Shown here piece by piece: positions 43,506 through 51,226 of a stretch of DNA of 64,000 nucleotides. A model generated the notes under the pieces. The model ran no database searches and was not told where the DNA came from. It worked only from the letters and a program-made list of their open reading frames with translations. The position numbers and the translations under genes are program-made. How positions within the stretch are numbered: the stretch's first letter is position 1; each line of letters begins with the position of its first letter. Origin of the DNA: OMIW01 sp044235645 (GTDB taxonomy: Bacteria > Bdellovibrionota_C > UBA2361 > OMIW01); contig JBIIHQ010000002.1 of NCBI GenBank assembly GCA_044235645.1, positions 1 to 64,000 on the forward strand, given 5' to 3'.

Positions 43506-44819
43506 CTAGGAAATACCCTCTTTCTGCATTCGCTCAAGCACGGCGTGTTCAAGAACTTTTAGATAGTTATGCTCTGAGAGATGCGGCCTGATCTTGGCAA
43601 GGGAGGCTGTAACCTCGCGCTCGATATCAAGCCTCGTCCTACGTGATAGTGGCGATGCAGAAATAACCTTCGGCATGCGCTTCGGAATTGAGAACGTTTG
43701 ATAATTTTCAACGGCTCTGTACAAGAAGCCGACTGGACTTCGATTCACCAGATGGCTACCAGAAGATACGAGGGCATCGTAGTAAGCGATGATTTGTTCA
43801 ATTCGGGAGACAGAATCCGGTGATTTGCCCTCAAGTAACTTGATAGCTTGGCGCTCCTTCAAACCACGCGTAACCAAGGACATCACAACCTTTTTCGTAT
43901 CAATCTTTTTAGCTTCGAGCACCTTTGAGCGCGTGATTTTTAAATTCTCGGCGATCTGAGGCTCCTTTCTCGGGGTTTCTTGAGAAATTACACGGGTGCC
44001 TCGTTTTGCAACAACCGTCAGGCGTGTGTCGGCTCCCTTTCCAGAATAGGAAAATTGCTCGATGAAGCCTTGTTCGCAGAGCTCGGTCAAGGCTGGGTCA
44101 AGTTGTTGTCGTAATGAGCTGGCAAAGCGATAATTTCGAGATATACCGAGTTTTTCATGTGATAAGGTGAACAGATTAATTTCAAGACAGGTTCGGTACC
44201 AGAAGTGTTTATCTAAAAATCGATATAGACGCTTTGACACAGCGGAGCGTAAAGAAAGATAAAAGTCGAGATCTAGTTTTTTAATGAATCCGACTTGAAA
44301 AGATTTGAAAATTGTTTCACTCCAGGTGAAGTAGCTCGACTTTAGATCCGCATCGCGGGAGGTATTTATCTCATATGCGTCGATCAATCCGAACACCTTA
44401 GTGCTATGACATTTCGCATCATTGTCAAAGAAAGCGTTGGTAGCCTTAATCCTGAGGCCCGCTAGTCGGTCGAGTGCCTTCTGAAGACGACTATAGCTTC
44501 GTCCCTCCGTGCTCCACCGAAGAGTTCGCAGAAGCTCATATCTCGTGAAGTGCACCTTCCGAGTTTGAATTCCGTCATCGACAGTCAGTTTGAGAAGACC
44601 CAGTAATACTTCATCGTCGGACGATGTTGGGAGTCCAAATTTGTCTGCACCCGTGATGAGCCACCTCCTTTCGATGAGATCTCCGTTCTTTGTTCTAATT
44701 GAATCGTTAAATTCGAGAGTCTTGAGGTTTGGGTTAGCTCGTGTTGAGAGAACCGTAAGCGGAAACTCAGCGAGGTTCATTTCATCTCGGGACACGATCC
44801 GGCGCGGTAGTTCGTCCAT
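43506..44819 (-). CDS. Plasmid-type replication initiator (RPA family)
   Basis: The protein has 437 residues. Its first two thirds match replication initiator protein A of plasmids: RDEMNLAEFPLTVLSTRANP, LEFNDSIRTKNG, RRWLITGADKFGLPTSSDDE, LLGLLKLT, the winged-helix stretch FTRYELLRTLRWSTEGRSY, LDRLAGLRI, and KLDLDFYLSLRSAVSKRLYRFLDK. These proteins bind iterons and open the origin. The last ~150 residues are less conserved and helical. It is read away from an AT-rich repeat region, with parA-parB on the far side reading the other way. That is the usual geometry of a plasmid replicon, yet chromosomal core genes surround it. No ribosome binding site is visible. Confidence 0.85.
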   Translation of the reverse strand: MDELPRRIVSRDEMNLAEFPLTVLSTRANPNLKTLEFNDSIRTKNGDLIERRWLITGADKFGLPTSSDDEVLLGLLKLTVDDGIQTRKVHFTRYELLRTLRWSTEGRSYSRLQKALDRLAGLRIKATNAFFDNDAKCHSTKVFGLIDAYEINTSRDADLKSSYFTWSETIFKSFQVGFIKKLDLDFYLSLRSAVSKRLYRFLDKHFWYRTCLEINLFTLSHEKLGISRNYRFASSLRQQLDPALTELCEQGFIEQFSYSGKGADTRLTVVAKRGTRVISQETPRKEPQIAENLKITRSKVLEAKKIDTKKVVMSLVTRGLKERQAIKLLEGKSPDSVSRIEQIIAYYDALVSSGSHLVNRSPVGFLYRAVENYQTFSIPKRMPKVISASPLSRRTRLDIEREVTASLAKIRPHLSEHNYLKVLEHAVLERMQKEGIS

Positions 44820-45399
44820 GGTGATTCAGAAGAAGAATAACCCAATAATCGGGGAGGGACTTCCCTCGCAGAGTACTGACTTTTAGTAAGTTAAACAATC
44901 AAGAAATTTCTTCACTAATTATGTTGTGAGCGGAAAAAAAAGTGAATGAATGCGAGTGGTTAGGAGGATATAATTACGTGATATCACGAGAAAAAATCTT
45001 TCAATTCACGAGGAACTTTACGAGGTTGCACGATAGTGTTTTTTTCAATTCACGAAGGTTCTTTTTTCGATACTCGAGATAATATTTTTTCGATACTCGA
45101 CCTTTATCTGAGAGGCTCGTGTAAGGAAATAATTCGCTCGTGGACTAGAAAGTATCATTTTGGGGCAGGATTTATGTGGAGGCACGATAGTTCTCGAGTA
45201 TCGACATAAGAATAGTCAAGGACAGGTATCGTGAATTGATAAAAAGTCGTATAAGAGGGCCCTCGAAACAAATGTTTATGGGTTGTGCTCGCAGACGCTC
45301 AATCACTGATATTTCATCAGTGATTAAGTTTGTGTGAGCCAAGGATAGAAGCAGCGGTGTTTAGGTAGTCTCATTGTTATTTCAATTCACGGTACGTGT
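44820..45399. other. Probable iteron-type origin of replication between rep and parA
   Basis: This 580-base AT-rich gap holds several repeats. TCAATTCACG occurs at 45001-45010, 45045-45054 and 45382-45391, and inverted at 45230-45239. TTTTTTCGATACTCGA occurs at 45062-45077 and 45085-45100, with its core inverted at 45194-45204. GCACGATAGT occurs at 45028 and 45182. There is a 12-bp palindrome CGTGATATCACG (44977-44988). An inverted repeat has 10-bp arms, AATCACTGAT (45301-45310) and ATCAGTGATT (45316-45325). The last TCAATTCACG copy abuts the parA start, so it may also serve autoregulation. I see no clear DnaA box cluster. Confidence 0.7.
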
Positions 45400-46194
45400 A
45401 TGGCGCTGATACTGGGGGTAGTTAATCAGAAGGGAGGGGTCGGAAAGACCACGACGAGCGTTAACTTGGGTGCAGCGCTCGCTGCGCAGCGAAAGAGAGT
45501 TCTTCTTGTTGACATTGACGCACAGGCAAATGCATCGACTCATTTGGGAATTGCAACGGGAGATGAGGAGGAGACGGCCGAGAGTGGCTTAGAAAGACAA
45601 GTTCCAGATTTTACGAGCTATGATCTTCTCAAGGGAACGAAAAACGTGCATGAAGTGGCCATAAAAAGGTCTGAGAATCTGGAAATTGTTCCCTCGAGTC
45701 TTCTTCTGAGCGCAGCGGACCTGGAGTTAGGTGGCGTGGTTGGCAGGGAACTTCTTCTCAAGAGGGCGCTAAGCAAGGTTACGAGTGACTATGATGTGAT
45801 CATAATCGATTGTCCACCAGCATTGGGGTTGCTGTCTCTCAATGCCCTTGCGGCCGTTCAGAAAGTTATCGTTCCGGTCCAAAGCGAGTATTTAGCTTTG
45901 CACGGGGTGCGTCAGCTTCTCGATACGATCGATCAGGTGCGTGCGATTTATAACCCGGACCTTGTAGTTGGGGGAGTTCTTATCTGTCTGCATGATTCGC
46001 GAAGAAGACTCGCGCGAGCGGTAGCGGAGACAATCCATTCTTATTTCGGGGACCTCGTTTTCAAGACGGTTATTCGGACTAACGTGGCTCTCGCAGAAGC
46101 ACCCGCGCATGGAAAAACTATCTTTGAATATGCGGAGAAATCTTCAGGGGCTGAAGACTATGCCTCACTCGCGATGGAGGTGATGAATGAGTAA
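45400..46194 (+). CDS. parA: ParA, chromosome/plasmid partition ATPase
   Basis: The protein has 264 residues, the short Soj-type form without an N-terminal DNA-binding domain. The deviant Walker A motif NQKGGVGKTTTSVNL is near the start (residues 9-23), with LLVDIDAQANAS and YDVIIIDCPPALGLLSLNAL following. It binds DNA non-specifically and moves ParB-parS complexes. A copy of the upstream TCAATTCACG repeat ends 9 bases before the start, suggesting autoregulation. Its stop overlaps the parB start by 8 bases (ATGAGTAA), so the pair is coupled. Confidence 0.95.
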   Translation: MALILGVVNQKGGVGKTTTSVNLGAALAAQRKRVLLVDIDAQANASTHLGIATGDEEETAESGLERQVPDFTSYDLLKGTKNVHEVAIKRSENLEIVPSSLLLSAADLELGGVVGRELLLKRALSKVTSDYDVIIIDCPPALGLLSLNALAAVQKVIVPVQSEYLALHGVRQLLDTIDQVRAIYNPDLVVGGVLICLHDSRRRLARAVAETIHSYFGDLVFKTVIRTNVALAEAPAHGKTIFEYAEKSSGAEDYASLAMEVMNE

Positions 46195-47101
46195 ACGAAA
46201 ATTGATATTGGCAAATAACCCTCTTCTGAGTGGTCCAGCACTCCGAGACAGGCACGAGTCGAATGCTGCTCCTCAGTTGACGCCATCGCAGCAAGGACCC
46301 TTTCGGGAGATTCCGATTGAACTGATTGATCCTGACCCCGAACAGCCTCGAAGTGTTTTTGACGAGGACCAATTGGAGGAGTTGACGCAGTCTATCCAGC
46401 GATATGGAGTATTAAGTCCTCTCCTCGTCCGTCCGAGTAGAATCGCTGGCCGATTCCTTGTCGTTGCCGGAGAGCGCCGACTTCGGGCTGCGACCCAAGC
46501 AGGACTCGTTTGTGTGCCGGCGATTATCGACAGAAGTTTAGATGGCGATAAAGAGCGGACGCTCGCCATTCAGCTCGTGGAGAATCTTCAAAGAGCGGAC
46601 CTTTCTCCGTTGGAGCGAGCCCAGGCGATGGGAATGCTGAGAGATTCATTCGGACTGTCAATTCGTGATATTGCTGACCGACTGGGAGTTTCGAAGAGCT
46701 TGGTTCATCGCAGTCTCGATCTCTTGGCGCTGCCCCCCGATTTGATAGTCGCGCTGCAAAATGGAGCATCCGAGTCAAAGATTCTCCTCTTGTCAAAGAT
46801 CGACGACGAGGATCTACGGGCGACGTATCTTCGGGAAATTGAGGAGATTACTCGGAGTGACATCGAGGCTCACTTGAAGAGTCGGTCAACGCGAGGCACG
46901 ATAGCGGAGACTCGTGACTCGAAAGATGAGACAATCGACCCAGAGGATCGTCGAATCGCCGATGAGATCCAACGAGCAGTTGGAGTTCGAGTTCGACTTC
47001 AGAGGGAGGGTCGAAATAGCAATCGGGGACGCCTCGTTCTTGAGTTCTATTCAGAAGACGATCTTCAGGAGATCTTCCGGAAATTAGTGAGTGACGGCTA
47101 G
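46187..47101 (+). CDS. parB: ParB, CTP-binding partition clamp protein
   Basis: The protein has 304 residues. The N-terminal CTPase domain shows PDPEQPRSVFDEDQLEELTQSI, VVAGERRLRAATQAGL (the GERRxRA box) and VENLQRADLSPLERAQAM. The DNA-binding helix-turn-helix is LSIRDIADRLGVSKSLVHRSL. The C-terminal dimerisation domain is near residues 255-304. It overlaps parA by 8 bases. Two near-perfect palindromes 22 and 115 bases after its stop are the best parS candidates. Confidence 0.95.
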   Translation: MSKRKLILANNPLLSGPALRDRHESNAAPQLTPSQQGPFREIPIELIDPDPEQPRSVFDEDQLEELTQSIQRYGVLSPLLVRPSRIAGRFLVVAGERRLRAATQAGLVCVPAIIDRSLDGDKERTLAIQLVENLQRADLSPLERAQAMGMLRDSFGLSIRDIADRLGVSKSLVHRSLDLLALPPDLIVALQNGASESKILLLSKIDDEDLRATYLREIEEITRSDIEAHLKSRSTRGTIAETRDSKDETIDPEDRRIADEIQRAVGVRVRLQREGRNSNRGRLVLEFYSEDDLQEIFRKLVSDG

Positions 47102-47122
47102 CCCTCATGGGAAACCCCGAAG

Positions 47123-47139
47123 TGTCCCACGGTGGGACG
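47123..47139. promoter_or_regulatory. parS-like palindrome 1
   Basis: TGTCCCAC-G-GTGGGACG is palindromic except at its last base. It resembles the standard parS (TGTTTCACGTGAAACA) in its outer TGT and inner CAC/GTG, but the TT is CC and there is one extra central base. Confidence 0.55.
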
Positions 47140-47215
47140 CTCGGGGTGTTGTAGGAGAAGTTTGGGTCTTCTCAGTTGAACGATCGTGAGATGATATAAG
47201 CCATCAACGAAGCGA

Positions 47216-47232
47216 TGTCCCACAGTGGGACA
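47216..47232. promoter_or_regulatory. parS-like palindrome 2
   Basis: TGTCCCAC-A-GTGGGACA is a perfect 8+1+8 palindrome, 93 bases from the first site and sharing its half-site. Two copies just downstream of parB make a ParB binding site the best reading. Confidence 0.6.
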
Positions 47233-47558
47233 AGAGGCCGACTTAACACCAAGAAAAGTACTTCACGCGGATCTATGTTCGACTAAAAGGAATCGTTGAT
47301 CGAAATATTAATCGGGTTTCGATAGAACGCCGAGGAAGGACCACTTAGTGAGTAACTGTCGGGAAATGAGGGAAGAATCGAAGGCTGAAGGGGAGAGAAG
47401 GGACCCCGGCTGTTCCGGCCACGAGGAGAAATCGCACGAGGATTCGATAGGTTTGTAAGCGATCGGTGTTTAAATCGTGGGGGCTCGTCTTATTTCTTCC
47501 CAGGGAGATAACGGTTTTTCGGTCAAACGGTCGTAGTGGGCTAAGAAAGGATTTCAGT

Positions 47559-48359
47559 ATGATAGAAGCCATCAGTTCCCGGATTCAATTCGACAGTTGG
47601 TTTCAGAATGTTTTTGAGCAGCGATGGGGGCCCAGTTTGTTGGGAGACGTGATGGGATATGCCTTGTTTCCGGGCGGCAAAAGACTTCGAGCTCTTCTTT
47701 CTATTGCGATTTGCGAAGATCTTGGGGGCGATTATGAACATGCGATGTGGGGTGCGGCGGCCATTGAGTGTCTCCATATCGCCTCATTAATTCACGATGA
47801 TCTTCCATGTCTGGATAATGATGCGCTGAGGAGAGGCCGGCCCACTTGCCATGTTCAGTATAGTGAATCGGCCGCTTTACTCGCTGGCGACGCTCTCATA
47901 AGTTGGGCTTTTGAGCTTGGACTGGCTAGCCCCACGAGACCTGATGCAATTTGTCGGATCCTGTCTTCCGCATTCTCAGCCCTTTGCCGTGGCCAATACC
48001 TCGAAGTAGCCCAGGACAAGGTGGGAGAAGTCGGCTTCTCTCGGACGGAATTGAGTGATGAAGTTCCAAAATTAAAGACGGGAGCGTTATTTGCCGGCTC
48101 ATTACAAGTGGGAGCAATTGCATCAGGAATCAACGAGGGGACTTTACTGGGAATGCTCGGTAATCTTGGGGTGGAGTTTGGGGTCCTTTTTCAAGCGAAA
48201 GATGACCGGGAGGATGGAGACGGACTCCTCATGTCAGAAATTTTTCATCCGGTCACCCGAAATGAGTTAGAAGATCTATTTACGTCAGCGCACGACATCT
48301 CAGGGGTAACCTTCCAAAATGCCTATCGGGTAATGATGAAAGCCCTCGAGGCGAACTGA
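47559..48359 (+). CDS. Short-chain polyprenyl diphosphate synthase (IspA-like)
   Basis: The protein has 266 residues. The first aspartate-rich motif is in SLIHDDLPCLDNDALRRGRPTCH (a DDx4D type typical of bacterial farnesyl/geranylgeranyl synthases). The second is FQAKDDREDGDG, a DDxxD. FPGGKRLRALLSI and KTGALFAGSLQVGAIASG also fit the family. It would make farnesyl or geranylgeranyl diphosphate for quinones and undecaprenol. ATG 47559 (MIEAISSRIQF) is preceded by AAAGGA. The protein is shorter than the usual ~300 and ends soon after the second motif, so the C-terminal helices are reduced. The phosphatase gene follows 117 bases later. Confidence 0.88.
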   Translation: MIEAISSRIQFDSWFQNVFEQRWGPSLLGDVMGYALFPGGKRLRALLSIAICEDLGGDYEHAMWGAAAIECLHIASLIHDDLPCLDNDALRRGRPTCHVQYSESAALLAGDALISWAFELGLASPTRPDAICRILSSAFSALCRGQYLEVAQDKVGEVGFSRTELSDEVPKLKTGALFAGSLQVGAIASGINEGTLLGMLGNLGVEFGVLFQAKDDREDGDGLLMSEIFHPVTRNELEDLFTSAHDISGVTFQNAYRVMMKALEAN

Positions 48360-48476
48360 CTAATAAGTTCATCGTGTAATCAGGTAAGTTGAAGGAGATT
48401 CGTGCGGGAGAAAGTTTTTCCGAGAGGGCGATTGCCTGGAAGTCTCCCGAACTACACTATTAAGAAGGAGCAGCTG

Positions 48477-49310
48477 ATGAATGTGGGCCAAACAAAGGGG
48501 ACACTGAGCGAGGAGGATGTGCTCTATGTTCATGAATTGTTGGAGGCGACAGGTCAGGAACTACTGAATTGGAGAGGTCAGCTATCGTCTCAAGGATCGA
48601 TTGAGGGCTCTGGTTTGGCGGTGTCAGAAAAAGATGATGGGTCTTTGGTTTCTGCCGCGGACTTTGCGGCACAAAAGATGATTTTTGAGGCGATCCAAGC
48701 GCGGTTTCCCGATCAGGACATCCTCTCCGAGGAAGGGATAGTCGGTGGACGAGGTGGTGGGCAGGGCCGGGGGGAGCAGAGCTGGATTCTCGATCCTCTT
48801 GATGGAACGAGGGAATTCCTCTCGGGAACTCCCGATTTTGCAATCCAGCTCGCATATTGCTCAGCAGCGGGTGTTACCGCTGGTTGGGTTTACTTTCCAG
48901 CCCTCAGAAGGATGATTTCTTCAACAGATGGTGTCCATTCGGAAATTAATAATCGGTTCTGTCAGGTTTTGGATCGAGATAGTCTTGAACCTAATAGAGT
49001 TCTCGTTCGAGGAATTGAGTATCAAGATCCTCGGGCGAAGCATCCCATAATTGACACACAGGTGGCCCTTCGGCGACTCCTCGTCGGAGAGCTGGATGTG
49101 GTCATCATACGCCTCGGACGCCTGGGAGTCTGGGATGTGGCCGGTTGGAGTGTCATTATTGAGCATGCGGGCGGAGTTGTGTGCGGAGCTTCGGGATCCA
49201 TTGTGAGGCTAGACGCAAATACCCCCCTGGGAACCACGATTGTGTTCGCCGTCCCTGGGTTGCGGGACGAAGCGCTAAAAATTGCCAATTCTCTGGATGG
49301 TTGCAGGTAA
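48477..49310 (+). CDS. Inositol-monophosphatase-superfamily phosphatase (CysQ-like)
   Basis: The protein has 277 residues. Metal-binding motifs are ILSEEG (Glu), WILDPLDGTREFLSGTPDFA (the DPLDGT signature with CysQ-type REF), and LGVWDVAGWSVIIEHAGG (WDxA). CysQ enzymes remove the 3' phosphate of PAP in sulfur assimilation; inositol phosphatases share the fold, but the REFLSG variant favours CysQ. An insertion of Gly/Arg residues (about 95-103) precedes the DPLDGT motif. ATG 48477 follows AAGGAG at good spacing; a GTG at 48402 is less likely. Confidence 0.85.
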   Translation: MNVGQTKGTLSEEDVLYVHELLEATGQELLNWRGQLSSQGSIEGSGLAVSEKDDGSLVSAADFAAQKMIFEAIQARFPDQDILSEEGIVGGRGGGQGRGEQSWILDPLDGTREFLSGTPDFAIQLAYCSAAGVTAGWVYFPALRRMISSTDGVHSEINNRFCQVLDRDSLEPNRVLVRGIEYQDPRAKHPIIDTQVALRRLLVGELDVVIIRLGRLGVWDVAGWSVIIEHAGGVVCGASGSIVRLDANTPLGTTIVFAVPGLRDEALKIANSLDGCR

Positions 49311-49384
49311 ATAGGTGATTATATTGATTAATGTCGATTTAGGCGTAAAGTTTTCTGGCTATTCTGAATACATAGGTTAAATGA

Positions 49385-49475
49385 AGGTGATTTGATGGTA
49401 CCCTCGGGTATAGGCGTTGTTGGTAAAAACCGTGAAAACGGTGACGCAAAGTGGTGTCGTTAGTTGTTTGAGTTA
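49385..49475 (+). ncRNA. Weak GEMM-I-like (cyclic dinucleotide) leader motif
   Basis: The leader of the next gene contains a GAAA-capped hairpin (CCGT-GAAA-ACGG, 49430-49441) preceded by GGTAAAAA and followed by TGACGCAAAG. This order (AAA bulge, GNRA hairpin, ACGCAAAG) recalls the first half of GEMM-I riboswitches. The closing pairs after CAAAG are poor and no convincing second stem fits before the ribosome binding site, so it may be degenerate or a coincidence. Confidence 0.25.
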
Positions 49476-49486
49476 GGAAGGATACA

Positions 49487-50167
49487 ATGAACGGCATGTT
49501 CGGACCTTCGTGTTGTTCTCGCCGCTTCCGTTTCCCACGGAGGCTGATCGCCCGAGCGTTATTGGGGGTCATTCCCGTTTTTTTTGGGCAAGCACCGAGT
49601 TACGCAGGGCCGATTTATGTTTTTCGGGAGACTGATGGAAGCATTAAATTCACCGACCGGAAGCCACCCGTTGGAGTGAAAGCGAGAATCTTCGAGGGCT
49701 CTAAGCCCCATTTCAGTCGCTATCATTTTACTCGTCCCCTGGTATCCTCTCGAGCTACATTTAAAAAAGCGCAGAGATACGGTCCCTTTATTGAAAAGCT
49801 GTCCCGAGAGTTTTCAGTTGATGCTAATCTTGTGAAGGCGGTAGTTCACGCAGAATCGGGATTTAATCATCTTGCAGTTTCGCCCAAAGGTGCCCGAGGC
49901 CTGATGCAGCTCATGCCTGATACGGCGCGTTTAGTGGGTGTCCGAAATGTGTTCGTGGCGGAGGATAACTTGAAGGGAGGAGTTCGCTACCTCGCTATGT
50001 TGGTTAACAAGTACTCCAACATTCAACATGCGCTCGCGGCGTATAATGCAGGCCCGGGAGCCGTTGACCAATACGGTGGTGTACCGCCGTATGCCGAGAC
50101 GAAAACTTATATTTCGCGGGTGCTTGCTTTGCGCGATCGTTATCGACAAGGGGCGGATAAGGGATAG
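49487..50167 (+). CDS. Periplasmic lytic transglycosylase with N-terminal DUF4124-like domain
   Basis: The protein has 226 residues. A basic N-terminus and hydrophobic segment (RLIARALLGVIPVFFG, cleaved near PSYAG) mark export. A short IYVFRETDGSIKFTDRKPP segment is DUF4124-like. The SLT domain has the catalytic glutamate in KAVVHAESGFNHLAVSPKG, then GLMQLMPDTARLVGV, GGVRYLAMLVNKYSN and ALAAYNAGPGAVDQYGGVPP. It cleaves peptidoglycan glycan strands. GGAAGGA precedes the ATG. A possible riboswitch-like leader lies upstream. Confidence 0.9.
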   Translation: MNGMFGPSCCSRRFRFPRRLIARALLGVIPVFFGQAPSYAGPIYVFRETDGSIKFTDRKPPVGVKARIFEGSKPHFSRYHFTRPLVSSRATFKKAQRYGPFIEKLSREFSVDANLVKAVVHAESGFNHLAVSPKGARGLMQLMPDTARLVGVRNVFVAEDNLKGGVRYLAMLVNKYSNIQHALAAYNAGPGAVDQYGGVPPYAETKTYISRVLALRDRYRQGADKG

Positions 50168-50355
50168 CGGCTGTCCCATGCCGTGGACTTATTGTGTGTT
50201 GCGAAGTAGTCTACGAAGATAGCTGAAAGCCAAAGCTGAAGAGTTGCTAAGGGCTACAGAGAGAAAAGACAAGGATTGTCCAACGGTAATAAGGTCGGGC
50301 TGAATTCTCGTGATTAAACTGAACTCCGTCGTGTTCGCTCTTGGTTGACGTCTAT

Positions 50356-51000
50356 ATGGATTCCCCGCGAGTACACGGCGTTCTTGCAAACTTACCGAAC
50401 TGGCTGACAGTAGCCCGATTGTTAGCTACTCCTCTTCTTGTCTTCCTGTTGCATGATCCGTCTCCATGGATGGTCGTCGCGTCGGTTATCATTTTTATCG
50501 CTGCAGCAGTAACCGACCTTCTTGACGGTTACATTGCTCGTCGGTGGCGAGTGGTCTCAGACTTTGGATCTCTCATCGACCCCCTCGCCGATAAGTTGCT
50601 GGTCATGACAGCGCTCGTCATGCTGGTTGCCCTTCGGGATGATGTGACGGGGGGGAGCTGGGCTCCGGCATGGATGGTGGTGGTGATCCTGGCGCGAGAA
50701 ATTTGGGTGACAGGATTACGAGGGATCGCTGCGGCAGATGGAATCATTCTGGCTGCCGATACCCTCGGCAAATGGAAGAGTTTGCTCCAGATGGTTGCAA
50801 TACCTCTTCTCCTCCTTCACGACCTTACTTTGACAATTAAGGAATTGGTAATCTCAGGGAGGTTCCTGGGCCTTCTGCTCTTGGCACTCTCTCTGGTGCT
50901 CTCACTTTGGTCAGGCGTGGCGTATTCCGTAGAGGTATTTGCGCGTCGGGCATCTCGACGTATGGGTCCCGACCGTCAGAGCAGCTTTGAGGACGAGTGA
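50356..51000 (+). CDS. pgsA: CDP-diacylglycerol-glycerol-3-phosphate 3-phosphatidyltransferase
   Basis: This inner-membrane enzyme makes phosphatidylglycerophosphate. The CDP-alcohol phosphotransferase motif is complete: VTDLLDGYIARRWRVVSDFG, then SLIDPLADK (the D-xx-DG-xx-AR-x8-G-xxx-D-xxx-D pattern). LPNWLTVARLLATPLLVFLL and ILAREIWVTGLRGIAAADG are typical of PgsA. About six membrane helices are visible. ATG 50356 gives 214 residues; a TTG at 50341 adds five more. No strong ribosome binding site is seen. The C-terminus is an acidic tail. Confidence 0.93.
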   Translation: MDSPRVHGVLANLPNWLTVARLLATPLLVFLLHDPSPWMVVASVIIFIAAAVTDLLDGYIARRWRVVSDFGSLIDPLADKLLVMTALVMLVALRDDVTGGSWAPAWMVVVILAREIWVTGLRGIAAADGIILAADTLGKWKSLLQMVAIPLLLLHDLTLTIKELVISGRFLGLLLLALSLVLSLWSGVAYSVEVFARRASRRMGPDRQSSFEDE

Positions 51001-51226
51001 GTCTCTGCCATGTGACGGAGACTCATAGATACTCAGTCGCCGTGCGATCAGGGTGGTTGCCGTTTGTCACTTCTACGCGATTGCCAACTAGGGTATTGTA
51101 TCGAGGTCGCATCACAATGAATGCTGACAATCAAAAATCGCTTTTAGAGCAATCGGTTGCTGACGACCGCGGTCCTCTTTAGACTCTATCCCCCGTGTCC
51201 CCCCATTTTTTTGAAGTTGATCAACT

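Larger units (their letters stand above)
47102..47558. other. Non-coding stretch after parB carrying the parS-like sites
   Basis: This 457-base stretch has no supported gene. It contains the two palindromes described separately, and the remainder probably holds the promoter of the prenyl synthase gene. The first palindrome is also flanked by ACCCCGA and TCGGGGT, so it could fold into a longer hairpin. Confidence 0.5.

Noticed and set aside
51118..51180. 21-codon frame just before smc (MNADNQKSLLEQS start)
   Set aside because: Too short, with no ribosome binding site and no known leader-peptide logic before smc.
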